Assembly: GCA_016926755.1 (NCBI GenBank) | Contig: JAFGNZ010000263.1 | Span: forward strand, 1-43,653 | Source of the DNA: Myxococcaceae bacterium | GTDB taxonomy: Bacteria > Myxococcota > Myxococcia > Myxococcales > Myxococcaceae | Direction: 5' to 3' | DNA length: 43,653 nucleotides | Shown here: positions 26,733 to 33,417 of the stretch, piece by piece | Layout of the letters: every line of letters starts with the position of its first letter | Position numbering within the stretch: position 1 is the first letter of the stretch | The notes under the pieces: model-generated | Database searches by the model: none | What the model saw: the letters and a program-made list of their open reading frames with translations, nothing else | What the model was told of the DNA's origin: nothing | Made by a program: the position numbers and the translations under genes

Positions 26733-27380
26733 ATGAACGTCCTCGGCCAGCTGGCCACCGTGGTGGCGGGCGTGGTGCTCGCCGTGATGCTCCTGTCCCT
26801 CAACTACTGGAGGGCCCTGCTCTTCCTCTTCCCGGCCCGCGTCCGCGTGGAGCCAGACGCTCCGGGTGATCAGATGGAGCTGCCCTCCGAGCTCACGGGG
26901 CTGGCGGAGCAGCTCCAGGCGCTCGGCTTCCTCCCGCTCGGGAGCCACGAGGAGAAGCCGCCCCTGGCGCGCGCCACGCTCTCCTACGACTTCGCGCACC
27001 CGGCCGAGCGTGTCTTCGCCACGCTCCACCTGAGCCCCAAGGGTGCCCCGCGCCTCTACTTCCTCACCCCGCTGGCGCCCGAGGGCTTCGTCATCACCGC
27101 CGGCTACCGGCGCGCGGCGTTCGAGCTCCCCGGCCGTTACCGCTCTGGAGGGCTGGAGCAGGTCCCCCCCGAGCGCCTCTTCCGCGCCCACCTCAAGCGC
27201 CTGGAAGGCTTGAGTCCTACAGGAGACTTCACCTGGGAAGGTCGGGTGGAGACCGGGCGTTCATGGTACCGAGGGCTCGGCCAGAAGGAGCTCCGCCGAC
27301 AGAACCTCCCGGGGCTGTTGTGGACGGTAGCGGCCTTGGCCATCGTCGTCAGCGCCTTCCTGGGCGGGCGTGCCCGTTGA
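26733..27380 (+). CDS. Membrane protein with one segment at each end, unknown function
   Basis: 215 residues, ATG at 26733 with GGAG upstream. There is one hydrophobic segment at 5-33 (LATVVAGVVLAVMLLSL and onward) and one at the C-terminus (LLWTVAALAIVVSAFLGG). The roughly 160-residue region between them begins acidic and ends basic, with EGRVETGRSWYRGLG near the end. It does not match a family I know. The two-segment topology would place the middle domain on one side of the membrane. It is 73 bp after the kinase gene and 32 bp before the thiolase gene on the same strand, so cotranscription with either is plausible. Confidence 0.75.
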   Translation: MNVLGQLATVVAGVVLAVMLLSLNYWRALLFLFPARVRVEPDAPGDQMELPSELTGLAEQLQALGFLPLGSHEEKPPLARATLSYDFAHPAERVFATLHLSPKGAPRLYFLTPLAPEGFVITAGYRRAAFELPGRYRSGGLEQVPPERLFRAHLKRLEGLSPTGDFTWEGRVETGRSWYRGLGQKELRRQNLPGLLWTVAALAIVVSAFLGGRAR

Positions 27381-27412
27381 AGGGGAGGAGCGGTTTCGTT
27401 AAGGAGCCTGCC

Positions 27413-28609
27413 ATGAAGAGCGTTTCCAAGAATGAAGAGATCTATTTCCTGTCCGGCAAGCGGACGGCCTTCGGCACCTACGGAGGCAGCCTCAAGGATC
27501 TGAGCGCCACGGAGCTGGCGGTGGAGTCGGCGAAGGCGGCCCTCGCGCAGGCGAAGGTATCCCCCGAGCAGATCCAGCACGTGGTGTACGGCAACGTCGT
27601 CCAGACGAGCGCGGACGCCATCTACCTGCCGCGCCACGTGGGGCTGCGTACGGGCGTGCCGGTGCCGGTGCCGGCGCTGGGCGTCAACCGGCTGTGTGGC
27701 TCCGGCTTCCAGGCCTTCATCACCGCCGCGGAGATGATGCTCACCGAGCAGGCCTCGTGCGTGCTGGCCGGCGGCACCGAGTCCATGAGCCAGGCGCCCC
27801 ACGTCATCCGCGGCGCGCGCTGGGGGATTCCCCTGGGCAAGGGTGGCCTGGAGGACATGTTGTGGAGCGCCCTCACGGACAGCTACACCGGGCAGCCCAT
27901 GGCGCTGACGGCCGAGCAGCTCGCGGTGGACTACCAGCTCTCCCAGGAGGCGGTGGACACGTACGCCGTGCTCACGCAGCAGCGCTTCGCCGCCGCCCAG
28001 GAGGCCGGGCGGCTGCAGGAGGAGATCACCCCCGTCACCCTCAAGTCGAAGAAGGGGGAGACGGTGTTCGCCAAGGACGAGCACAACCGCCCGGACACCA
28101 CCGTGGAGGGGCTGCGCAAGCTGCCCAAGGTCTTCAAGAAGGACGGCGTGGTGCACGCGGGCGCCGCCAGCGGCATCTGCGACGGCGCCGGCTCCATGGT
28201 GATGGCCACCCGCTCCTTCACGGAGAAGCACGGGCTGAAGCCGATGGCCCGGCTGGTCAACTGGGGCATCTCCGGGTGTGATCCGAAGGTGATGGGCATC
28301 GGCCCGGCGCCCGCCATCCGCCGGCTGCTGGAGCGCGCCGAGTGCAAGCTGGGGGACGTGGAGCTCTTCGAGGTGAACGAGGCGTTCGCTCCGCAGTACC
28401 TGGCGGTGGAGAAGGAGCTGGGGCTGCCACGCGAGCAGACGAACGTCAACGGCGGCGCGATCGCGGTGGGGCACCCGCTGGGCGCCTCGGGCGCGCGCAT
28501 CACCATGAGCCTCATTTACGAACTGAGGCGTCGGGGGGCTCGCTATGGTATCGGTTCGGCGTGCATCGGCGGTGGCCAGGGGATCGCTGTCCTGGTCGAG
28601 GCGCTCTGA
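27413..28609 (+). CDS. Acetyl-CoA C-acetyltransferase (thiolase II family)
   Basis: 398 residues, cytoplasmic. The start at 27413 is supported by AAGGAG seven bases upstream. The thiolase catalytic set is complete: C95 in NRLCGSGFQ (acyl acceptor), H354 in GHPLGASG and C384 in CIGGGQG. It catalyses condensation of two acetyl-CoA to acetoacetyl-CoA or the reverse thiolysis, serving beta-oxidation, ketone use or isoprenoid and branched-chain supply. The sequence alone does not say which direction dominates. Length and motif spacing are normal. No hydroxyacyl-CoA dehydrogenase or CoA-transferase is adjacent, so this is probably a stand-alone copy. Confidence 0.93.
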   Translation: MKSVSKNEEIYFLSGKRTAFGTYGGSLKDLSATELAVESAKAALAQAKVSPEQIQHVVYGNVVQTSADAIYLPRHVGLRTGVPVPVPALGVNRLCGSGFQAFITAAEMMLTEQASCVLAGGTESMSQAPHVIRGARWGIPLGKGGLEDMLWSALTDSYTGQPMALTAEQLAVDYQLSQEAVDTYAVLTQQRFAAAQEAGRLQEEITPVTLKSKKGETVFAKDEHNRPDTTVEGLRKLPKVFKKDGVVHAGAASGICDGAGSMVMATRSFTEKHGLKPMARLVNWGISGCDPKVMGIGPAPAIRRLLERAECKLGDVELFEVNEAFAPQYLAVEKELGLPREQTNVNGGAIAVGHPLGASGARITMSLIYELRRRGARYGIGSACIGGGQGIAVLVEAL

Positions 28610-28639
28610 GCAGGGACGGACTTCCAACTGGGATGTGAG

Positions 28640-28849
28640 ATGAGCAACGAGGTGGACGCGAAGACGGCTCGCGAGCGGGCCAAGCTGATCGCCGAGCAGC
28701 GCCGGGCGGAGCGCAGGAACCGCAAGCGCAAGTGTGTGGTGTGTGGGGTGGAGGAGAGCGACAAGACCCCCCTGGGCCCACACCCGGACGGGATCGGCCC
28801 CTCCTGCAAGGACGAGGTCGCCTGTCAGCAGCGCCGCGTGGCCCGCTGA
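28640..28849 (+). CDS. Small zinc-ribbon-like protein
   Basis: 69 residues. A highly charged Arg/Lys/Glu helix (8-31) leads into a compact Cys motif: C32, C35 (CVVCG), then C56 and C62. This suggests a four-Cys zinc site. The basic helix could contact RNA or DNA, which is inference. It lies 30 bp after the thiolase stop, with a modest GGGATG ribosome site, and its codon use fits the genome. The family is not known to me. Confidence 0.7.
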   Translation: MSNEVDAKTARERAKLIAEQRRAERRNRKRKCVVCGVEESDKTPLGPHPDGIGPSCKDEVACQQRRVAR

Positions 28850-28933
28850 AGCCCGGAAAAACCGCCCGTTTCTTGCTGGGCGCTCGGACTCGGGGTAAAC
28901 GTGCGGAATCTCTGGTTTTAAACGAGGGTCGGA

Positions 28934-29131
28934 ATGGGCGTTATCAGCTTCACGGGAGTCAAGGTGTTCTCCACCACACTCGCGCGCGATCGCGAGAACA
29001 TGGGTGAGAACATCACCAAGTGGCTCAAGGAGAACCCCAACGTGGAGGTGGTGGACCGGGTGGTGACGCAGTCCTCGGACAAGGAGTTCCACTGTCTGAC
29101 CATCACGCTCTTCTACAAGTTCAAGAGCTGA
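28934..29131 (+). CDS. Small conserved-looking protein of unknown function
   Basis: 65 residues, ATG at 28934 with GAGG upstream. The pattern suggests one alpha/beta unit: a strand (VISFTGVKVF), a helix (DRENMGENITKWLKENP), then two strands ending in LTITLFYKFKS. The layout weakly recalls the small Cse60-type sporulation proteins of bacilli, but I cannot support homology by eye. It is followed by a good terminator-like hairpin at 29167-29206, which supports a real short transcription unit. Confidence 0.7.
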   Translation: MGVISFTGVKVFSTTLARDRENMGENITKWLKENPNVEVVDRVVTQSSDKEFHCLTITLFYKFKS

Positions 29132-29166
29132 GCCGGTTGCCCGCCTGACAGGCAGGCGACACACGG

Positions 29167-29206
29167 AGGGCGCTCTCCCTGGACCGGGGATGGGCGCCCT
29201 TCATCG
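29167..29206 (+). terminator. Terminator-like hairpin after the 65-residue gene
   Basis: Arms AGGGCGC (29167-29173) and GCGCCCT (29194-29200) pair perfectly. Part of the enclosed 20 bases can also pair, and a T-rich stretch follows. A smaller hairpin (CGCCTG/CAGGCG) lies just upstream, soon after the stop. Confidence 0.55.
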
Positions 29207-29299
29207 TTTCTGGCGACCACTGGATGACGAAGTGGTTGCGAAGTGGCGTGCCTTCCATCACCTTTGGTCGGCTCGAGGTTGGAGCACGGAGGAGTACGG

Positions 29300-30028
29300 A
29301 TGCGACCGATGCGCAGTTTCAGGGGAGGCGGGTTTGGCGGCTTCCCTGGCATGGAGTCCATGTCGGCCAAGCTCGCGATCGGGCTGGTGGCGGGCTCGGT
29401 GCTGTTCCTGCTGACCCGGAGCGGCCTGGGCAACCTGCTGCTCCTCATCCCCGGCTTCCTCGGGAGCTTCCTCTGGCAGCCCTTCACCTACGCGTTCATC
29501 GAGGTCCACGCCATCAGCATCCTCTTCGGGGCCATCATCATCTGGTCCATCGGAGGGTTCCTGGAGGGAGTGTGGGGCGCGAAGCGGATGCTGCTGGTGA
29601 CGTTGGGCTGCGCCGTGCTGGCCGGCTTTCTCACCGCGTTGGTGGGCCTGCTGCTGCCGGTGGGCACCGCCTATACGGGCGGCACGGTGATGACGACCGT
29701 CCTGTGGGTGGCCTATGGGCTGACCATCGGGCGAGGGCAGACGAACTTCTGGGGCATCCCGCTGTCGGGCAACATGTTCGCGGGCCTCGGCGTGGGCTTC
29801 GTGGTGCTGTCCATCCTCACCAGCGGGCGGACCCCCTATGAGGGACTGCTGCTCCAACTGCCCGACGTCTTCGGCCTGCTCCTCATCTTCGGCTACGTGC
29901 GAGGGGCGAGCCCGCGGAAGCTCTGGCTGCACTTCCAGCACTGGCGGCTCCAGCGGCAGCTGCGCGGCCGCGCTCGCAACCTGCACATCGTCTCGTCGGA
30001 TCGGCGCGACGATCGCTATATCAACTGA
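29300..30028 (+). CDS. Rhomboid-fold polytopic membrane protein, probably catalytically inactive
   Basis: 242 residues. The start at 29300 (MRPMRSFRGG) is chosen for the GGAGGAG just upstream; the frame is open further 5'. About six hydrophobic segments follow a short Gly-rich cytoplasmic N-terminus. The region FTYAFIEVHAISILFG with GFLEGVWGAKRMLL resembles the rhomboid L1/TM2 pattern (His, then E-x-x-W-G). I find no GxSG serine motif in the expected fourth segment (TVMTTVLWVAYGLTIG) and no late catalytic His, so protease activity is unlikely. It could act like derlin or iRhom pseudoproteases in binding membrane proteins, which is inference. It converges on the sigma-54 regulator with a shared hairpin at the stops. 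Confidence 0.8.
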   Translation: MRPMRSFRGGGFGGFPGMESMSAKLAIGLVAGSVLFLLTRSGLGNLLLLIPGFLGSFLWQPFTYAFIEVHAISILFGAIIIWSIGGFLEGVWGAKRMLLVTLGCAVLAGFLTALVGLLLPVGTAYTGGTVMTTVLWVAYGLTIGRGQTNFWGIPLSGNMFAGLGVGFVVLSILTSGRTPYEGLLLQLPDVFGLLLIFGYVRGASPRKLWLHFQHWRLQRQLRGRARNLHIVSSDRRDDRYIN

Positions 30029-30041
30029 GCGGGCTCAGTTG
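30022..30041. terminator. Bidirectional hairpin spanning two convergent stop codons
   Basis: Perfect inverted repeat CAACTGAG / CTCAGTTG around a four-base loop. The left arm contains the Asn codon and TGA of the rhomboid-like gene. The right arm contains the same Asn-stop of the regulator gene read on the other strand. It can fold in both transcripts, but neither side has a T-tract. Confidence 0.6.
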
Positions 30042-31675
30042 GGGGCCTCGGGGTGTCCGTACTGCTTGAGCTTGCGGTAGAGCGTCGCCAGGCCGATGTC
30101 GAGCTGCTCCGCGGTGCGCGAGCGGTTGCCGCTGTTGCGCGCCAGCACCGCGAGGATGTACTCGCGCTCCATGTCCTCCAGCGTCCTCGGCGAGGTGCCG
30201 GGCAGGAAGCTGGGGGGCGCCTCGCGCACCTCCTCGGGCAGATCCTCCCGCTCCACCCGTGAGCCCTCGCACAGCGCCACCGCGCGCTCGATGGCGTTGG
30301 ACAGCTCGCGCACGTTGCCCGGCCAGCTGTAGCGCAGCAGCTGGTCCGCGGCCTCCGGGGAGAAGGACAGCACCTTGCGCCCCAGCCGCTCGGCGGCCTC
30401 CACCAGCAGCAGGCGCGCCAGCGGGAGGATGTCCTCTCGCCGCTCTCGCAGCGGGGGGATCTTCAGCTCGATGACGCGCAGCCGGTAGTAGAGATCCTGC
30501 CGGAAGCGCCCCGCGTTCACCTCCTCCAGGAGGTGGCGGTTGGTGGCCGCCACCACGCGCACGTCCACCTTGCGGCTCTGGTTCTCCCCCACGCGCCGCA
30601 CCTCCTTCTCCTGCAGCGCGCGCAGGAGCTTGGCCTGCATGGACGCGGGCACCTCGCCCACCTCGTCCAGGAAGAGGGTGCCGCCGCTGGCCGCCTCGAA
30701 CAGGCCGGGCCGATCGTGCGTGGCGCCGGTGAAGGCGCCCCTGGCATGCCCGAAGAGCTCGCTCTCCAGGAGGCTCTCCGTGACGGCCGCGCAGTTGATG
30801 GCCACGAAGGCCTTGGGCGCCCGGCCGGACTCGTCATGGATGAGGCGGGCGATGCGCTCCTTGCCCACGCCGCTCTCGCCGGTGATGAGCACGGTGGAGT
30901 CCACCTTCGCCGCGCGGCGGGCCAGCCCCAGCACCCGCTTCATCTCCTCCGTGCGCGCCACCAGGCCGGACGGATCCTCCGCGGTGCCCGTCACCCGCGC
31001 CAGCGTGCGCCGCTTCGCCCGGAGCTGCTGCTCGGCCTGCTTGAGGGCCTCCGTCACCTCTCCCAGCACCCCCTCCATGCACCGCGTCTCGTAGAAGCGC
31101 AGCGCCTCCACGCACTCCTTGCCCCACTCGTCCCCGGACTTGCCGACGATCTGGCACACCGCGTCTCCCTTCCCCACGCAGCGCGTCTCCAGGCAGTAGA
31201 TGGGCTTGCCGTTGCAGTAGCTCATGTACCCGCTGGCGAACCCGGTGAGGCTCCAGCACACCGGCTGGTCCGCTCGCCCCAGGTGGAGCAGGTGCTGCTC
31301 GGCCTCGTAGGACTCGCGCCACTGGGCCTCCGCGAAGGGCGGCGGGCCGTCCTCGGGCTTGCGCTCCACCGGCTCCATCAGCACCTGCCCCTGCAGGGTA
31401 TGCAGCCGGCCGCCCGCTCGGCGCCATGCCCCCTCATCCGGCCAGGGGAAGGCCGTCTTCAGGGCCTCGGCCGTGCGCCAGCCGTGCGCGTAGCCCAGCC
31501 GCGTCAGGATGCTGCGCGCCGCCGTCATCCCCAGGGTGCTGATCAGCTCCTTGCGCAGCAGCCCCAGCGCCACCGCGTCCATCAGCAGCGCCCGCTGCCC
31601 GGCGAAGTAGATCAGCCCCCCGCCCGGCTCGAAGCTCAGCAGCTCCCTCAGGTCCAGCTCCAGTCGCCCCGCCAT
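30035..31675 (-). CDS. Sigma-54-dependent activator with XylR_N/V4R aromatic-sensing domain (XylR/DmpR/MopR type)
   Basis: 546 residues, ATG at 31675 with GGAGGAG upstream. An XylR_N-type sensor (about 1-140) with V4R (140-200) is followed by a linker, an AAA+ domain (240-470: Walker A GESGVGKE at 266-273, GAFTGA at 313-318, Walker B LFLDEVGE) and a C-terminal Fis helix-turn-helix (RSRTAEQLDIGLATLYRKL). C140, E163, C166 and C174 have exactly the spacing of the MopR zinc ligands (C155, E178, C181, C189). H92 and W119 lie close to the positions of its phenol-contacting His and Trp. It should bind an aromatic effector and open sigma-54 promoters. The divergent dioxygenase, with a -24/-12 match in its promoter region, is the obvious target. 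Confidence 0.93.
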   Translation of the reverse strand: MAGRLELDLRELLSFEPGGGLIYFAGQRALLMDAVALGLLRKELISTLGMTAARSILTRLGYAHGWRTAEALKTAFPWPDEGAWRRAGGRLHTLQGQVLMEPVERKPEDGPPPFAEAQWRESYEAEQHLLHLGRADQPVCWSLTGFASGYMSYCNGKPIYCLETRCVGKGDAVCQIVGKSGDEWGKECVEALRFYETRCMEGVLGEVTEALKQAEQQLRAKRRTLARVTGTAEDPSGLVARTEEMKRVLGLARRAAKVDSTVLITGESGVGKERIARLIHDESGRAPKAFVAINCAAVTESLLESELFGHARGAFTGATHDRPGLFEAASGGTLFLDEVGEVPASMQAKLLRALQEKEVRRVGENQSRKVDVRVVAATNRHLLEEVNAGRFRQDLYYRLRVIELKIPPLRERREDILPLARLLLVEAAERLGRKVLSFSPEAADQLLRYSWPGNVRELSNAIERAVALCEGSRVEREDLPEEVREAPPSFLPGTSPRTLEDMEREYILAVLARNSGNRSRTAEQLDIGLATLYRKLKQYGHPEAPN

Positions 31676-31701
31676 GGTCCGCTCCTCCCAGAACGATGGG
31701 T

Positions 31702-31725
31702 GGGGCTCTCAATCTGAGAGTCCCC
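31702..31725. promoter_or_regulatory. Palindrome, candidate activator-binding site (UAS)
   Basis: CTCTCA-ATC-TGAGAG is a perfect 6-3-6 palindrome at 31706-31720. It is flanked by GGGG and CCCC, which extend the symmetry with one bulged base. It lies 27 bp upstream of the regulator's ATG and about 64 bp upstream of the -24 element facing the dioxygenase. That suits binding by the Fis-domain activator and autoregulation. The binding role is inference. Confidence 0.55.
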
Positions 31726-31750
31726 TCGTGCGCCACAGTATAAGCACCCA

Positions 31751-31760
31751 TGAAATTTCA
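31751..31760. promoter_or_regulatory. Second short palindrome in the divergent region
   Basis: TGAAATTTCA is a perfect 10-bp palindrome, AT-rich in very GC-rich surroundings, 23 bases before the -24 element. It could be a second regulator half, an IHF-type bendable site, or chance. Confidence 0.35.
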
Positions 31761-31783
31761 GGCACTTGGAGTGTCTTGGCCCC

Positions 31784-31799
31784 TGGCTTGGGGGTTGCT
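31784..31799 (+). promoter_or_regulatory. Sigma-54 (-24/-12) promoter candidate
   Basis: TGGCTTGGGGGTTGCT matches the consensus TGGCAC-G-N4-TTGCA/T with the invariant GG and GC at the correct spacing; the two differences are in the weak middle positions. It points toward the dioxygenase. The predicted transcript start is near 31810, only five bases before the ATG at 31815, so the mRNA would be nearly leaderless or the true start lies further downstream. Confidence 0.6.
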
Positions 31800-31814
31800 A
31801 TGCAGGCTTCGCGA

Positions 31815-32699
31815 ATGAGTACCGAGCTCGACAGGCGTGAGGTGCTGCAGGCGGCCGCCGCGGTGGGGGTGGCGGGAGCCGCCGAGGCGGCCGGCGGGGT
31901 GAAGGTGGCGCGGCAGGCCGTGGCGCCCGCGTTCTTCGTCTCCCACGGCTCTCCCATGGTGGCGCTGGACACGGATGCCTACCCGCGGGCGCTGCGCAGG
32001 TTCGGCGAGGCGGTGGGGGCGGTGCGGGCCCTGGTGGTGGTCTCCGCGCACTGGGAGACGCGGGGCGGCCTCCTCGTCACCTCGAGCGCGGCGCCTCCTG
32101 TCATCTACGACTTCGGCGGCTTCCCCGAGGCGCTCTACCGGCTGACCTACCCGTGCCCGGGGGAGCCCGCCCTGGCGCGGGAGGTGGTCTCCCTGCTGGC
32201 CGCCGCGGGCTTCCCGGCGGCGGCGGACGCCGAGCGCGGGCTGGATCACGGCACCTGGGTGCCGCTGAGGCTGGCGCTGCCCGCGGCGAAGCTCCCGGTG
32301 GTGCAGGTGTCCCTGCCCCGAGGCGCCTCGGCGGACGAGGTGGCGCGGATGGGCGAGGCGCTGCGTCCCCTGCGCGCCAGCGGCGTGCTGCTCATGGGCA
32401 GCGGCAGCATCACGCACAACCTGCGTCAGGTCGTCTTCGGGGACAAGAACGCCCCGGCCGTGCCCTGGGCCCAGGCCTTCGACACCTGGGTGGCCGAGCG
32501 CCTCGCCTCCCAGGACTTCACCGGCCTTCGGGAGTGGACGAGCGCACCGAACGCGCGGCTCGCGCATCCCACCACCGAGCATCTGCTCCCGCTCTATTTC
32601 GTCCTCGGCGCCGCCCTCCCCGAGGACCGTGTCACCCCCGTGTACGAGGGCTTTCATCACGGAACCTTGTCCATGCGCAGCTTCGCGCTGCGCGCCTGA
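31815..32699 (+). CDS. Class III extradiol dioxygenase, LigB/DODA type (YgiD-like)
   Basis: 294 residues from ATG 31815; an ATG at 31800 would add five. The fold is that of the 4,5-DOPA extradiol dioxygenase/YgiD group, which cleaves catechol rings next to the hydroxyls with a bound metal. Metal and active-site His candidates are H44 (VSHGSPM), H79 (SAHWE), H145 (LDHGTWVPL) and the C-terminal FHHGTLSMRSF (H281/H282). The N-terminus, DRREVLQAAAAVGVAGAAEA, resembles a Tat-type signal. A GTG at 31905 would give a cytosolic form without it. The gene is divergent from the aromatic-sensing activator, with a sigma-54 promoter match just upstream, and is followed 23 bp later by yceI-like. The substrate is probably a catechol, but which one is unknown. 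Confidence 0.88.
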   Translation: MSTELDRREVLQAAAAVGVAGAAEAAGGVKVARQAVAPAFFVSHGSPMVALDTDAYPRALRRFGEAVGAVRALVVVSAHWETRGGLLVTSSAAPPVIYDFGGFPEALYRLTYPCPGEPALAREVVSLLAAAGFPAAADAERGLDHGTWVPLRLALPAAKLPVVQVSLPRGASADEVARMGEALRPLRASGVLLMGSGSITHNLRQVVFGDKNAPAVPWAQAFDTWVAERLASQDFTGLREWTSAPNARLAHPTTEHLLPLYFVLGAALPEDRVTPVYEGFHHGTLSMRSFALRA

Positions 32700-32722
32700 A
32701 CCGCAGTCTGGAGATCCACACC

Positions 32723-33349
32723 ATGAAGACGCTGTTGAAGTCCGTCCTCGCCGCCGCCACCCTCGCCGCTCCCTCCATCGCCCTGGCGTCCACCTGGGAG
32801 ATCGACCCGAGTCACTCGAGCGCCAGCTTCTCCGTGCGCCACATGATGGTGACGAACGTGAAGGGCTCGTTCAGCAAGGTGGCCGGCACGATCAACCTGG
32901 ACGACAAGGACATCACCAGGTCCTCCGTCACGGCGACCATCGACGCGTCCACTGTGGACACGGGCGAGCCGAAGCGGGATGCCCACCTGAGGAGCCCGGA
33001 CTTCTTCGAGGTGGAGAAGAACGGGACCATCACCTTCAAGTCGAAGAAGGTGGAGAAGGTGGGGGAGGGCAAGCTCAAGGTGACGGGCGACCTGACCCTG
33101 CGCGGCGTGACGAAGCAGGTGACGCTGGACGTCGAGGGCCCCTCCCCCGAGGCCAAGAACCCGTTCACCGGCGGCATCAACCGCGGCTTCTCGGCGACCA
33201 CGAAGATCAACCGCAAGGACTACGGCCTGAACTGGAACAAGGCCATCGAGACGGGCGGCGTGCTGGTGGGTGACGAGGTGGCCATCACGCTCGAGCTCGA
33301 GGTGTTCAAGAAGGACGCCGCCCCGGCGACCGCCAAGGACACGAAGTAA
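32723..33349 (+). CDS. Secreted YceI-family lipid/isoprenoid-binding protein
   Basis: 208 residues, ATG at 32723 with GGAG upstream. A signal peptide (MKTLLKSVLAAATLAAPSIALAS) is followed by the YceI beta-barrel: WEIDPSHSSASFSVRHMMV near the start, then the typical DxxxxxSSVTATIDASTVDTG and DAHLRSPDFF motifs, ending with GVLVGDEVAITLELE. YceI proteins are periplasmic and bind long isoprenoid or fatty chains such as polyprenyl quinones. The gene lies 23 bp after the dioxygenase and before a strong terminator, so the two form an operon. Its link to ring cleavage is not known and may concern quinone or lipid binding. Confidence 0.92.
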   Translation: MKTLLKSVLAAATLAAPSIALASTWEIDPSHSSASFSVRHMMVTNVKGSFSKVAGTINLDDKDITRSSVTATIDASTVDTGEPKRDAHLRSPDFFEVEKNGTITFKSKKVEKVGEGKLKVTGDLTLRGVTKQVTLDVEGPSPEAKNPFTGGINRGFSATTKINRKDYGLNWNKAIETGGVLVGDEVAITLELEVFKKDAAPATAKDTK

Positions 33350-33371
33350 CCCCTGAGCGTCGTCGCTTCCC

Positions 33372-33407
33372 GAGGGGCCTCGTGAACCGAGGCCCCTCTT
33401 TCTTTGC
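33372..33407 (+). terminator. Intrinsic terminator after the dioxygenase-yceI operon
   Basis: Eleven-base perfect arms, GAGGGGCCTCG (33372-33382) and CGAGGCCCCTC (33388-33398), with a five-base loop, followed by TTTCTTTG. It is the clearest terminator in the window. It lies 22 bp after the yceI stop and just before the convergent stop at 33418. Confidence 0.85.
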
Positions 33408-33417
33408 GGGGAGAGGA

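Noticed and set aside
22964-26803. A 1279-codon minus-strand frame opposite the kinase-STAND gene
   Set aside because: Low-complexity His/Gln/Arg-rich translation with no motif. The plus strand has a complete kinase and Walker motifs.
27137-29164. A 675-codon minus-strand frame opposite the thiolase
   Set aside because: The thiolase with all three catalytic motifs lies on the plus strand; this frame has no recognisable domain.
29300-30028. Active rhomboid protease
   Set aside because: No GxSG motif and no later catalytic His is visible in the membrane segments.
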